Assembly (NCBI GenBank): GCA_017521805.1
Contig: JAFXDK010000092.1
Location: forward strand, 1 to 36,214
Source: Ruminococcus sp.
GTDB lineage: Bacteria; Bacillota; Clostridia; Oscillospirales; Ruminococcaceae
Reading direction: 5' to 3'
Length of the DNA: 36,214 bases
Shown here: piece by piece, positions 8,819 through 17,695 of the stretch
Layout of the letters: each line of letters opens with the position of its first letter
How positions within the stretch are numbered: the stretch's first letter is position 1
The notes under the pieces: model-generated
What the model saw: the letters and a program-made list of their open reading frames with translations, nothing else
Told to the model about the DNA's origin: nothing
Database searches by the model: none
Position numbers and translations under genes: made by a program

Positions 8819-8872
8819 CGTCGCACCTTGCGACGTTGTAGATATTATACTACATTTTTCTACATTTGTCAA
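8819..8872 (-). promoter_or_regulatory. Flotillin promoter and leader hairpin
   Basis: Minus-strand TTGACA (8867-8872), 17-bp spacer, TATAAT (8844-8849): a consensus sigma-A promoter about 85 bp ahead of the gene. The leader then contains a perfect hairpin, CGTCGCA/TGCGACG with a 3-nt loop (8819-8835), and a second GC-rich inverted repeat near 8798-8814. Confidence 0.85.
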
Positions 8873-8937
8873 GAGGCTGGGTAAAAAAATTGTTGAAAAT
8901 AGGTAAAACTTATTCGTCTAAAATATCAATATACCTC

Positions 8938-8966
8938 TTGACTTTTTTGTATTAATGTGGTAAAAT
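8938..8966 (+). promoter_or_regulatory. Promoter of the two-gene VWA operon
   Basis: TTGACT (8938-8943), 17-bp spacer, TAAAAT (8961-8966). A G-rich ribosome binding site at 8986-8992 precedes ATG 8997. The promoter is divergent from the flotillin promoter 66 bp away. Confidence 0.8.
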
Positions 8967-8996
8967 ATATACATCTTTACAAAAAGGGGGGGTATA

Positions 8997-9656
8997 ATGA
9001 ACACACAGAAATTGCCGCTACTTATTGGATTTAACCTGTTGCTTGCAGTTGCAGATGTAGTATTACTTTCAAAAGGAATCAGTTCATTGTCCGATACCGG
9101 AAGGCTTATAGTAATTGTTGTAAGCATTCTGATATTTCTTGCAGGAAATTATTTTATACTTTCCATGGCTTACAAAAAGCCTGTTGTCAAAGATAAGGCA
9201 AATGCGGATTATGACGATTTCGAGGACGCTTTCAAAGGCTGGAGGGGAATGAATACTCCATATGGCAAGCAGATTGATCAGGCAATGAGACAGTTGGAGC
9301 AATTCAGAACACGAAAGGAAAAGCTGAAAGCTCTTTCAGAGGACAGCACATTTGATGCCGCTATTGACGAAGTACAATCAAATATGTTCAGCAACTTCAA
9401 TCGCATAATCAATAGGTTGTTGATTTTTGACAAAAACGACAATAATGATATCAATAGAAACGGCAACTACATAAAGAACATTCTTATGACTAATGAGCAG
9501 TATCTTGAAGTGTTCCGCAGATTTATTGATGAAATTTCAATGATTGGCGATTCATCAGAAAACAGTGCAACTCTCAGCCTCCAGACTATAACGGAATCTC
9601 TCAGAGAAATACGTACAAACGGAGAAACTGATGTATTTGATGATATTAATGGCTGA
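8997..9656 (+). CDS. Two-TM membrane protein with helical cytoplasmic domain, unknown function (219 aa)
   Basis: Not recognised with certainty. Two hydrophobic helices (about 6-26 and 36-58) form a hairpin, so the remaining 160 residues should face the cytoplasm. That part is almost all predicted helix with heptad-like stretches (IDQAMRQLEQFRTRKEKLK, then FSNFNRIINRLLIF) and a helix around YLEVFRRFIDEIS. Architecture, and the VWA gene 26 bp downstream, distantly recall XpaC-like proteins (5-bromo-4-chloroindolyl phosphate hydrolysis family) that sit beside TelA and VWA genes, but the resemblance is weak. It is co-transcribed with the VWA protein and diverges from flotillin, suggesting a joint envelope function. 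It has a strong Shine-Dalgarno. Confidence 0.75.
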   Translation: MNTQKLPLLIGFNLLLAVADVVLLSKGISSLSDTGRLIVIVVSILIFLAGNYFILSMAYKKPVVKDKANADYDDFEDAFKGWRGMNTPYGKQIDQAMRQLEQFRTRKEKLKALSEDSTFDAAIDEVQSNMFSNFNRIINRLLIFDKNDNNDINRNGNYIKNILMTNEQYLEVFRRFIDEISMIGDSSENSATLSLQTITESLREIRTNGETDVFDDING

Positions 9657-9682
9657 CAAGCCATGAAAGGAAAGGGATTATT

Positions 9683-11371
9683 ATGAAAGAAAACAAGGGT
9701 AAAATATTAGGTACAATGTGCTTTATAGCTGTACTTGTCGCAGGCGTAGTCGGCGGCGGTATGGTTCTTACAAAGAATATAGGCAAGAGCGAAAGGGAGA
9801 TATCCCGTGAGGAGGCAATGGAGGATCTCCCGAAGCTTTTGAAGAAAATAAATGTCACAACTGTTGATCCAAGAAAGGCGCAGGTTCAGATTGGCGGTAC
9901 ATCACTGATTGACGAATTGCCCGATATTTCCAAATATCCTCTCAGCGTAAGTGGTGACGGCGATATTGATATCGAGATTTTCTCATCGACGGAGAAATCA
10001 AGTAAGGGCACTGACGGCTGGCTTAACGAGGTTGCCGATAACTTCAACGACGAGGATTTTGAAATAGACGGATATGATGTATCTGTTTCAGTTCGTCCTG
10101 TAGCATCTGGACTTTCTGTAGACTATATCGTATCTGGAAAATATGTTCCTCAGGCATTTACACCCTCAAATGAATTGTGGGGAAAAATGATTGAAGCAGA
10201 AGGCGCGGATATTGAACTTATTGATAAAAGTATAGTAAGCAACACTGCCGGTATACTTGTTAGTAAAGACACATATTCTGAAATTGAGAAAAAATATGGT
10301 TCTGTTTCTATAAACAGCGTAGTTCAGGCAACGGTTGAAGGTACAATTGCAATGGGATATACAAATCCATATGCTTCATCAACAGGACTTAATTTCCTTG
10401 TGTCAGCCCTTAACTGCTTTGACAGTTCCGATATGCTCAGCACAAAGGCTGTGGAATCATTTGTAGATTTTCAGGCTAATGTACCTTTTGTTGCATATAC
10501 AACGCTCCAGATGCGTGAGGCTGCCGAATCCGGTGCACTTGATGCATTTATTATGGAAAATCAGACATTATATAATGATCCTTCATTGAAAAATTATAAA
10601 TTCATACCTTTCGGTGTGGAGCATAACAATCCTATGTATTCTCTTGGAAATCTCACTTCTGAGGAACAGGAAGTTCTTGATATGTTCATAGAGTACTGCA
10701 AGAATGACGAATCACAGAAGCTTGCGGATAAATACGGATTTAATCAGATAAAGGATTACAAATCTGATATTCCCGAAATTGAGGGAACAAGTCTTATTTC
10801 CGCACAGAAGCTGTGGAAAGAGGAGAAGGATGCCGGAAAGCCTGTTGTAGCTGTATTTGTTGCAGATACATCGGGAAGTATGGACGGCGAGCCTATAGCT
10901 CAGCTTAAACGCTCTCTCATAAATGCTTCACAGTATATCGGAGAGGACAACAGTATCGGACTTGTTACTTATAATAATGATGTTCAGATAAATCTTCCTA
11001 TAGCGAAGTTTGACATTAACCACAGAGCATATTTCACAGGTGCTGTTGAGGATATGTCGCCATTTGGAAGTACCGCAACCTTTGACGGTGTTGCTGTTGC
11101 CGCAGATATGCTTATCAAAGCAAAAGAGGACAACCCTGACGCAAAAATAATGATGTTCGTGCTTAGTGACGGTGTAACAAACATGGGCTGTTCACTTAAA
11201 GATGTTTCAGGCATTATTCAGGCGCTTGAGATACCGATTTATACTATCGGATATAACGCAGACCTTGATGAGCTCGGAAAGCTTTCAGCTATAAATGAAG
11301 CGGCAAGCGTAAATGCTGATTCTGATGATGTTGTATATGCGTTGAAAAACCTATTTAATGCACAGGTATAA
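9683..11371 (+). CDS. Surface-anchored solute-binding/VWA fusion protein (562 aa)
   Basis: An N-terminal hydrophobic anchor (about 9-31, no lipobox Cys) should export the chain and hold it at the outer face. Residues about 80-365 look like a periplasmic-binding-protein fold (bacterial extracellular binding protein type): SVRPVASG, GILVSKDTY, the GYTNPYASSTGLNFL loop, and a C-terminal LADKYGF helix. Residues about 385-560 form a von Willebrand A domain with a complete MIDAS: DTSGS at 395-399, Thr464 or Thr466 in FGSTATF, and Asp496 in LSDG. Fusions of this order are annotated elsewhere as substrate-binding and VWA domain proteins. The role may be metal-dependent adhesion or sensing; no ligand is known. 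It is the second gene of an operon with the two-TM protein. Confidence 0.85.
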   Translation: MKENKGKILGTMCFIAVLVAGVVGGGMVLTKNIGKSEREISREEAMEDLPKLLKKINVTTVDPRKAQVQIGGTSLIDELPDISKYPLSVSGDGDIDIEIFSSTEKSSKGTDGWLNEVADNFNDEDFEIDGYDVSVSVRPVASGLSVDYIVSGKYVPQAFTPSNELWGKMIEAEGADIELIDKSIVSNTAGILVSKDTYSEIEKKYGSVSINSVVQATVEGTIAMGYTNPYASSTGLNFLVSALNCFDSSDMLSTKAVESFVDFQANVPFVAYTTLQMREAAESGALDAFIMENQTLYNDPSLKNYKFIPFGVEHNNPMYSLGNLTSEEQEVLDMFIEYCKNDESQKLADKYGFNQIKDYKSDIPEIEGTSLISAQKLWKEEKDAGKPVVAVFVADTSGSMDGEPIAQLKRSLINASQYIGEDNSIGLVTYNNDVQINLPIAKFDINHRAYFTGAVEDMSPFGSTATFDGVAVAADMLIKAKEDNPDAKIMMFVLSDGVTNMGCSLKDVSGIIQALEIPIYTIGYNADLDELGKLSAINEAASVNADSDDVVYALKNLFNAQV

Positions 11372-11380
11372 ATTTAAAAT

Positions 11381-11409
11381 AATCCGCACGGTTTAACTGT
11401 GCGGATTTT
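11381..11409 (+). terminator. Intrinsic terminator of the VWA operon
   Basis: A 9-bp stem AATCCGCAC/GTGCGGATT (11381-11389 with 11399-11407) runs into a T stretch, 9 bp after the VWA stop codon. Confidence 0.8.
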
Positions 11410-11467
11410 GTCATATAATAGCATATATTAAGTCTGTGATTCAGATATTTTCATTCAGAATATGGTA

Positions 11468-11502
11468 TACGACAAAATATAACATTTAATTCATGATATA
11501 AT
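11468..11502 (+). promoter_or_regulatory. Candidate Spo0A-controlled spoIIE promoter
   Basis: TATAAT at 11497-11502 has no recognisable -35 hexamer at normal spacing. A 0A-box-like octamer (TACGACAA, 11468-11475, complement TTGTCGTA, 7 of 8 to TTGTCGAA) lies 21 bp upstream of it. In Bacillus, spoIIE uses a sigma-A promoter with Spo0A boxes near -35 and unusually long spacing, which matches this layout. Confidence 0.5.
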
Positions 11503-11535
11503 TGAAACATCACCGATTGAATGGAGATGTTTGTG

Positions 11536-13719
11536 TTGAAAAAAGTAAAGGAAAGAAAAAAGATATCTACAGCGGCAGGATCAGTTCTTGCATTTGCAGG
11601 GGGATTTCTATTTTCAGGAGGAACAATTGCAGGTGCGGCATCATTTGCGGATATATCCTTAGTTGGAGCTGTAAATCTTCCCTGTGCCGCCTCGGCTTTT
11701 CTTGGAGCAATTCTGAGATGTATCTTGACGGATTCAGTGGGAAAATGCATTGTAAAACTTGGGGCAATAGCTGTAATTATTATTGCGAAGATGTTTTCAC
11801 GAATTTTCAGTCGTCCTGCTCCGTCGGGAATTCTGACAGCATTTGCGGTAATTCTTGCAGGCTCTGCGGTTTCTGTACTAATTGGCGAATTTCCGCAGAA
11901 GTTACTGTTTTATGCAATATACGGCATTATTTCAGGATTTTCAGCATATGCCGCCTGTACATTGTGGGCAGAATATCGCAAAAGCAATGTGGTTGCTCTC
12001 AGAGGCAGAAACGGATGTTATCTTGGAATTGTGTATATTATCATATCAGCAGTTCTGTGTTCTGTGGACACTCCTGTTATAAATGTAGGACTTGTTGTTA
12101 TATCAGCTGTTTCCGTTTTTTCAGCATATTTTTACAGTGGATTCAGTGGTGCAGTATGCGGTGCTCTTGGTGTAAGCGGAGCATTTTTAGTCTCATCTGA
12201 AGCCGGTACAGCGGCGGCAATTCTTCCTGCGACGGCACTTATTACAGGTTTTGTCGGCAGGGACAGGCTGTTATTATCCGCGGCAGTATTTGAAGTAACA
12301 GAATTCATGCTCAGCGTTTTCATGGGCGGAACGATTTCTGCTGAAATGACATTCAGCATCATCTGCGGCGGAGCATTATTTATCACAGCCGCACCTCATT
12401 ATCAGGAAAAGTGGCTTTCTGTAGGAGGGAAAAACGACGAAAAAGATTCTGATATAAATAATATTAAAACAAATTTTCTTTCTGATGTTATCAATGCGGT
12501 GCGCTGTGACTCAGCTAAGATTTCAGCGGCTCTTATATCGACTCAGCGAAAAATGTACAGGGAATCCACTCCTAAAAATAAAGTGTGTGGAGTATGTTAC
12601 CGCCGAGGAATATGCCGTGAGGAAATGGGCGAAATATCCGGAGAGATAATTCCTGTTCTGCCTGAGGAGTGCGTAAACAAGAAAGAAGCATCAGAGGAAT
12701 ATGAAAGACTGTTCAGACTTTCCACAGCACAGCGTCTTATGGATTTGCGCTATTCCGATGAACGCAGGCTTATTATGGAGCAGTTCGGTATTATTTCGGA
12801 TATTGTCAGAATATCGGGAGAACGTGACGGAATCAGATATTCTCAGTCAATTTCAGCGAATATTGAAGAAGCTTTCGGGAATCATAATATTAATATTCTG
12901 CGCTGTTGGGCAGGATATACACCGTCAAACCGTTTGACTGCAGAGATATTTTTCAGTGCAGGAGAGATTGTGGAATCAACTGAGAGAATATGCGGAATAT
13001 TATCAGATATTCTCGGTGTGCGTCTTGAAGCGTCAGCGTCCGTTAGTTCTGAAAAAGAGCTGAAAATCGGTATATATGAACCGCCTGTATATGATGCGGA
13101 GATTCATTCTGCTGCTATATGTGCTGCAGGTTCAAAGCTCAGCGGCGATAGTTCGTCATCATTTTCAGACAGTACAGGCAAACGCTATGTGGTATTATCC
13201 GACGGTATGGGAAGTGGAAAAAATGCGGCAGTGGATTCTCACATGGTAATTGGTCTTTTCCGTCGGCTTGTTTGCAGTGGTATGAAGCCTGAATTGGCTG
13301 TAAGACTTGTTAATTCAGTCATGGTTACAAAATCCCGCGAGGAGTCTTTTGCAACTCTTGACGCTGTAATACTTGACCTTGACGGATGTACTGCAACTTC
13401 AGTAAAATCAGGTGCAGCTCCAACGATAATCCGCAGAGGAAACGATGTTATAAAGCTCTCATCACCCGTTTTTCCCATTGGCATTGTAGAAGAAGCAGAG
13501 TTGTGCATATCGGAACAGAAGTTTTCTGAGGGAGATATGATAATAATGTTTTCGGACGGAATATCAGAGAATGCCTACCTTTTTATAAAAGAACTGCTTC
13601 TTGGAGGTAGCGACATACGTGAAATTGTAAGAGAAATAACTGTCAAGGCTGGAGTATTCAACCCTACAGTTCGCTCGGATGATGTAACTGTAATTGGCAT
13701 AAAAATTGTAAAAAAATAA
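11536..13719 (+). CDS. spoIIE: Stage II sporulation protein E, PP2C phosphatase (about 727 aa)
   Basis: Forespore serine phosphatase that dephosphorylates SpoIIAA and so releases sigma F; it also sits at the polar septum. About ten TM helices occupy residues 15-300. A cytoplasmic regulatory region follows, containing a Cys-rich patch (VCGVCYRRGICREE), then a PP2C domain from about 520. Its metal-binding acidic residues are visible as Asp556 (LSDGMGSG), Asp674 (FSDGISE) and Asp715/716 (SDDVTVIG). Order and length fit SpoIIE. TTG 11536 is preferred because GGAG lies 9 nt upstream; ATG 11521 and GTG 11533 are in frame but poorly placed. The gene stands alone behind a probable Spo0A-type promoter. 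Presence with sigG suggests a retained sporulation programme. Confidence 0.93.
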   Translation: MKKVKERKKISTAAGSVLAFAGGFLFSGGTIAGAASFADISLVGAVNLPCAASAFLGAILRCILTDSVGKCIVKLGAIAVIIIAKMFSRIFSRPAPSGILTAFAVILAGSAVSVLIGEFPQKLLFYAIYGIISGFSAYAACTLWAEYRKSNVVALRGRNGCYLGIVYIIISAVLCSVDTPVINVGLVVISAVSVFSAYFYSGFSGAVCGALGVSGAFLVSSEAGTAAAILPATALITGFVGRDRLLLSAAVFEVTEFMLSVFMGGTISAEMTFSIICGGALFITAAPHYQEKWLSVGGKNDEKDSDINNIKTNFLSDVINAVRCDSAKISAALISTQRKMYRESTPKNKVCGVCYRRGICREEMGEISGEIIPVLPEECVNKKEASEEYERLFRLSTAQRLMDLRYSDERRLIMEQFGIISDIVRISGERDGIRYSQSISANIEEAFGNHNINILRCWAGYTPSNRLTAEIFFSAGEIVESTERICGILSDILGVRLEASASVSSEKELKIGIYEPPVYDAEIHSAAICAAGSKLSGDSSSSFSDSTGKRYVVLSDGMGSGKNAAVDSHMVIGLFRRLVCSGMKPELAVRLVNSVMVTKSREESFATLDAVILDLDGCTATSVKSGAAPTIIRRGNDVIKLSSPVFPIGIVEEAELCISEQKFSEGDMIIMFSDGISENAYLFIKELLLGGSDIREIVREITVKAGVFNPTVRSDDVTVIGIKIVKK

Positions 13720-13935
13720 ATCTTTACAAAGTCGCATTTTTTACCTATCAAATATAAAAGTCGTACAATTGAAATGATTTATATATTGTTAAGAAATTGA
13801 AAACAATTTGTCAATATCTGAATTGTTTTAACAAACGATTTAACTGTTACCCCCTGAAAGTTTAGCAAAATGCACATATAACAACAGTAATATTTATATC
13901 TTTATCTGAATTATTGTGCAATTTTGCAAAAAAAC
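13720..13935. other. AT-rich spoIIE-glgB intergenic part
   Basis: No gene is seen. A weak A/T hairpin, TTGTAAA/TTTACAA, spans the spoIIE stop (13706-13729). It could be an inefficient terminator. The rest is AT-rich without clear signals up to the promoter at 13936. Confidence 0.4.
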
Positions 13936-13964
13936 TTGATAATTTCTACCGTTTCTGGTATAAT
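13936..13964 (+). promoter_or_regulatory. Promoter of the glycogen operon
   Basis: TTGATA (13936-13941), 17-bp spacer, TATAAT (13959-13964). Transcription should start near 13971, leaving a leader of about 330 nt before glgB. Confidence 0.85.
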
Positions 13965-13970
13965 ATTTAT

Positions 13971-14299
13971 GGACATAAACTGGACAAGCTGTTTATAGGA
14001 ATCCCATATCAGATTTGTTCATGTTCATTTTTTGTTTTTATCGGAAACGGTATATTCTTACTTATATGTCCGAAACCGATTATCAGTATGAAGGGAACCT
14101 CTAAAAATCTCCTTCACAGCGAACTTCATATGACAAATATCATTTACTGCGTTGACAAACCTTGCAATACATCAAATGTTACTGCGGTTTGTTGACTTGT
14201 AACTATATTTATCATGCACGAAATTTCGCTTGTGTTCCGGGTTTAGAGAACCCCTGAATACATTTCACTGTATCGGTCATTAGCAAAGGGGGCTGAATT
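13971..14299 (+). promoter_or_regulatory. Long structured 5' leader of glgB, unclassified
   Basis: Several stem-loops can be drawn. At 14040-14080, ATCGG and CGG pair with CCG and CCGAT around a symmetric AAA/AAA internal loop. At 14155-14192, ACAAACC..GCA pairs with TGC..GGTTTGT. At 14239-14253 there is GGGTT/AACCC. A CGAAATTTCG palindrome lies near 14219. The ribosome binding site AAGGGGG is at about 14286-14292. It does not match a riboswitch class I know. A nominal frame at 13914-14195 starts upstream of the promoter and is not considered coding. Confidence 0.55.
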
Positions 14300-16291
14300 A
14301 TGTCAGTTAATAACAACAATCCTAACGATTTTCCGCTGTATCTCTTTTATCAGGGAAAAAACTATGAGGCTTGGAAATTCTTTGGGGTACATTCAAGAAA
14401 AAAAGGCCGCGGTAAATATTACACATTCAGAGTATGGGCTCCTAACGCTGTGAGCGTCTCCGTTGTCGGCGACTTTAACGAATGGAACAGGAATAAAAAT
14501 CCCATGAAGCTTATTGCAGACGGCATATGGGAGACAGAGATTTCCAAACTGGAACAGTTTGATATCTACAAATACAGTATTGAGACAGGTGACGGCAGGA
14601 TTCTGTTGAAATCCGATCCTTACGGCGCTCATTTTGAAACCCGTCCGGGTACTGCTACGAAAATTTACGAGAGCGAGTATAAATGGAATGACGCTCAATG
14701 GTTGGAAGAAAAGAAAAAGCGTTCTATATATAAAAGTCCTATGAATGTCTATGAAGTTCATCTGAATTCATGGTACAATACAGGTGAGGAGGAAGTTTTC
14801 ACTTCCTACATCAACTTTGCAAGAAAGATAATTCCCTATGTAAAAAAGATGTCATATACTCATGTAGAGTTAATGCCTTTGACGGAGTTCCCATATGATG
14901 GCTCATGGGGATATCAGGTAACAGGTTACTATGCCCCTACATCAAGATACGGAACTCCTGATGATTTCAGACGCATGATTGATATGTTCCACGAAGCAGG
15001 AATTGGAGTAATTCTTGATTGGGTTCCCGCGCATTTTCCAAAGGATGCTCCAGGATTATACGAATTTGACGGTTCCTGCTGCTATGAGTATACTGATGAT
15101 CGTAAAAAAGAGCATAAAGCATGGGGCACCCGTGTATTTGATTACGGACGTTCTGAGGTATGTTCTTTCCTGATTTCAAGTGCTAATTATTGGTTTACTG
15201 AAATGCACGTTGACGGTCTCAGAGTTGACGCAGTAGCTTCCATGCTATACCTTGACTACGACCGACGTGACGGAGAGTGGACTGCAAATATACACGGTGG
15301 AAACGAAAATCTTGAAGCTGTGGCATTTCTGAAAAGACTTAATGAAGCTGTATTTTCAATGCATCCCGATGCACTGATGATTGCAGAGGAGTCAACAGCA
15401 TGGCCAATGGTAACAAAGCCTACCAGCGCAGGCGGACTTGGCTTCAATTTCAAGTGGAATATGGGCTGGATGAATGATATGCTCAGTTATATGTCCCTTG
15501 ACCCCATTTATCGCTCATTTAACCATGATAAAATCACATTTTCGTTCTTTTACGCATTTTCCGAGAATTATATACTCCCCATATCTCATGATGAGGTAGT
15601 ATATGGTAAATGTTCACTTATCGAGAAAATGCCCGGTGAGGGTGAAAATAAATTCTCGTCATACCGCGCATTTCTTGCGTATATGATAGCGCATCCGGGA
15701 AAGAAGCATCTTTTTATGGGACAGGAATTTGCACAATATAACGAGTGGAATTATCAGACACGTCTTGACTGGGAGCTTATTGATGAAAATCCCTTTAATA
15801 AACGGGTATCTTTGTTCAATCAGAAGCTCAATAAATTCTATATTGAAAATTCACCTTTGTGGCAGTGCGATGATTCATGGAGCGGTTTCAGCTGGATTTC
15901 CAACGACGACTACAAGCAAAGCGTCGTGGCATTCAGAAGAATAGACGATGAAGATAACGAAATCATTGCTGTATGCAATTTTGTACCTGTTCAGCGTGAT
16001 GATTATCGTATAGGCGTGCCGAAAAAAGGAACATATAAAGTTGTATTCAATACAGATGCAGCGGAATTCGGCGGAAGCGATGTATCTGCTAAATCCTATA
16101 AATCAGAGAAGATTTCAATGCATGGTTTCGAAAACAGTATTTCAATGACCCTTGCGCCTCTTTCGGTAATGTATCTTAAAACTACTGCAAGAAAAAAGAA
16201 TGTCAAATCTGAAGACAGTATAAATACAAGTTCTGTGAAGAAGACAAAAGTAGCGTCAAAAAAGAAAAAATCATCAGCAGATGATAAATAA
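14300..16291 (+). CDS. glgB: 1,4-alpha-glucan branching enzyme (663 aa)
   Basis: Cuts alpha-1,4 glucan chains and reattaches them through alpha-1,6 bonds, making glycogen branches in the cytoplasm. An N-terminal CBM48 module (about 25-110, FRVWAPNAVSVSVVGDFNEW) precedes the GH13 barrel. Catalytic residues are Asp310 (GLRVDAVASM), Glu363 (MIAEES) and Asp431 (ISHDEVV). The region MNVYEVHLNSW and the GYQVTGYYAPTSRYGTP stretch are typical of branching enzymes. A C-terminal beta-sandwich ends at about 630. A Lys/Ser-rich tail of about 35 residues (SSVKKTKVASKKKK) follows and is unusual; it may bind polyanionic partners or simply be disordered. First gene of the glycogen cluster. Confidence 0.95.
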   Translation: MSVNNNNPNDFPLYLFYQGKNYEAWKFFGVHSRKKGRGKYYTFRVWAPNAVSVSVVGDFNEWNRNKNPMKLIADGIWETEISKLEQFDIYKYSIETGDGRILLKSDPYGAHFETRPGTATKIYESEYKWNDAQWLEEKKKRSIYKSPMNVYEVHLNSWYNTGEEEVFTSYINFARKIIPYVKKMSYTHVELMPLTEFPYDGSWGYQVTGYYAPTSRYGTPDDFRRMIDMFHEAGIGVILDWVPAHFPKDAPGLYEFDGSCCYEYTDDRKKEHKAWGTRVFDYGRSEVCSFLISSANYWFTEMHVDGLRVDAVASMLYLDYDRRDGEWTANIHGGNENLEAVAFLKRLNEAVFSMHPDALMIAEESTAWPMVTKPTSAGGLGFNFKWNMGWMNDMLSYMSLDPIYRSFNHDKITFSFFYAFSENYILPISHDEVVYGKCSLIEKMPGEGENKFSSYRAFLAYMIAHPGKKHLFMGQEFAQYNEWNYQTRLDWELIDENPFNKRVSLFNQKLNKFYIENSPLWQCDDSWSGFSWISNDDYKQSVVAFRRIDDEDNEIIAVCNFVPVQRDDYRIGVPKKGTYKVVFNTDAAEFGGSDVSAKSYKSEKISMHGFENSISMTLAPLSVMYLKTTARKKNVKSEDSINTSSVKKTKVASKKKKSSADDK

Positions 16292-16351
16292 AAAGTGATT
16301 TTGTTCCACCAATTAACTCTCGATATATGGAAGCTTGGTGAGCAATATGCT

Positions 16352-16425
16352 GAGCTGAGAGACGTACCTTTCAGCTCTGTGAATTGTATCGCCCTCCGTG
16401 CGTTGCAGATAAAACGGAGTGCGAT
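16352..16425 (+). promoter_or_regulatory. Two hairpins between glgB and glgC
   Basis: GAGCTGA/TCAGCTC (16352-16358 with 16371-16377), followed by ATCGC-C-CTCCG/CGGAG-T-GCGAT (16388-16398 with 16415-16425). The second ends a few bases before the glgC ribosome binding site (AGGAGG near 16432). They may stabilise the message or tune glgC translation. No promoter was found in the gap. Confidence 0.5.
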
Positions 16426-16445
16426 AATTTCAGGAGGACTATATT

Positions 16446-17672
16446 ATGTATACGAAGAAAAAAGTTGTGGCAATGCTTCTTGCAGGCGGTCAGGGAAGCA
16501 GATTGTACGCTCTTACAAAAAATGTTGCAAAGCCTGCTGTTCCCTACGGAGGAAAATATCGTCTTATTGATTTCCCACTCTCAAACTGTACAAATTCAGG
16601 TATTGATACTGTAGGCGTATTGACGCAGTATCAGCCCCTTGTACTTAATGAGTATATTGGAAATGGTCAGCCATGGGATCTTGACAGAATGAACGGTGGG
16701 GTTCACGTGCTTCCCCCTTATGAATCTCAGGCTGGAGCATCATGGTACGAGGGCACAGCTAATGCGATTTATCAGAATATGAATTTCATCAGACGTTATG
16801 ACCCTGAATATGTGGTAGTTTTAGGCGGAGACCATATTTATAAAATGGATTATTCCAAAATGGTTGATTTCCATATAGCAAATAATGCGGACTGCACAAT
16901 TTCTGTAATTGACGTTCCGCTTGCAGAAGCTTCACGCTTCGGTATAATGATATGCGACGAAAACAATCAGGTAACTGATTTCGTTGAAAAGCCAAAGGAG
17001 CCTAAGTCTACCCTTGCGTCAATGGGTATATATGTATTCAGCTGGAAAAAGCTTGAAAAGTATCTCATTGAAAACGAGGAAGATGCAAACGCAAAACGTG
17101 AAAGAGGGGAGAAATGGTCAAAGGACTTCGGAAAAGATATCATTACTTCTATGCTTCGTGATAAGCAGAGACTTTTTGCTTATGAATTCGAGGGTTACTG
17201 GAAAGACGTCGGTACTCTTGATTCTCTTTGGGAAGCAAATATGGATCTTCTCAGCCCTGCGCTTCCTCTCGACCTTCACGACAAGAGCTGGAGAATTTAT
17301 TCCAGAAGCAGTTATATGCCACCTCAGTACATCGGCGAAAATGCCCATATTGAAAATTCAATGATTGCTGAGGGCAGCAATGTGGACGGCTCTGTTGATT
17401 TCTCGATTCTTTTTGCAGGAGTTACAGTTGAAAAGGATGCGTCTGTAAATTATAGTATAATCATGCCCGGCGCAGTTATAAAATCAGGTGCTGTGGTGGA
17501 GTATGCCATAGTTGGCAGTGATTGTGTTATCGAAAGCGGAGCTCAGATCGGTAAACGTCCCGAGCAGGTAGAAGATAAGGACGGCTGGGGTATTGCAGTC
17601 GTTGGTCATAATGTAACGGTATCAAGCGGCAAATCTGTAGAGCCTACAGAGATTGTAAGCGAGAATATCTGA
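16446..17672 (+). CDS. glgC: Glucose-1-phosphate adenylyltransferase, catalytic subunit (408 aa)
   Basis: Makes ADP-glucose and pyrophosphate from glucose-1-phosphate and ATP, the committed step of glycogen synthesis. The nucleotidyltransferase loop [14 protein letters not shown] (residues 11-24) is complete, followed by [20 protein letters not shown], the GTANAIYQN segment and [13 protein letters not shown] with the metal-binding Asp. The C-terminal third is a left-handed beta-helix (hexapeptide-like [27 protein letters not shown]). CAGGAGGA precedes ATG 16446. It lies 155 bp after glgB and 23 bp before glgD, in one transcription unit. In Firmicutes GlgC acts with GlgD as a hetero-oligomer. 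Confidence 0.95.
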   Translation: MYTKKKVVAMLLAGGQGSRLYALTKNVAKPAVPYGGKYRLIDFPLSNCTNSGIDTVGVLTQYQPLVLNEYIGNGQPWDLDRMNGGVHVLPPYESQAGASWYEGTANAIYQNMNFIRRYDPEYVVVLGGDHIYKMDYSKMVDFHIANNADCTISVIDVPLAEASRFGIMICDENNQVTDFVEKPKEPKSTLASMGIYVFSWKKLEKYLIENEEDANAKRERGEKWSKDFGKDIITSMLRDKQRLFAYEFEGYWKDVGTLDSLWEANMDLLSPALPLDLHDKSWRIYSRSSYMPPQYIGENAHIENSMIAEGSNVDGSVDFSILFAGVTVEKDASVNYSIIMPGAVIKSGAVVEYAIVGSDCVIESGAQIGKRPEQVEDKDGWGIAVVGHNVTVSSGKSVEPTEIVSENI

Positions 17673-17695
17673 GTACAATCGGGAGGTTTTAAAAT

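Noticed and set aside
11502-12200. 232-codon frame overlapping the start of spoIIE in another frame
   Set aside because: It is rich in Cys, Ser and Arg, as expected for an out-of-frame reading of a membrane-protein gene. The SpoIIE frame explains the region.
13914-14195. 93-codon frame upstream of glgB
   Set aside because: Its start lies upstream of a consensus promoter, there is no ribosome binding site, and hairpins of the leader run through it.
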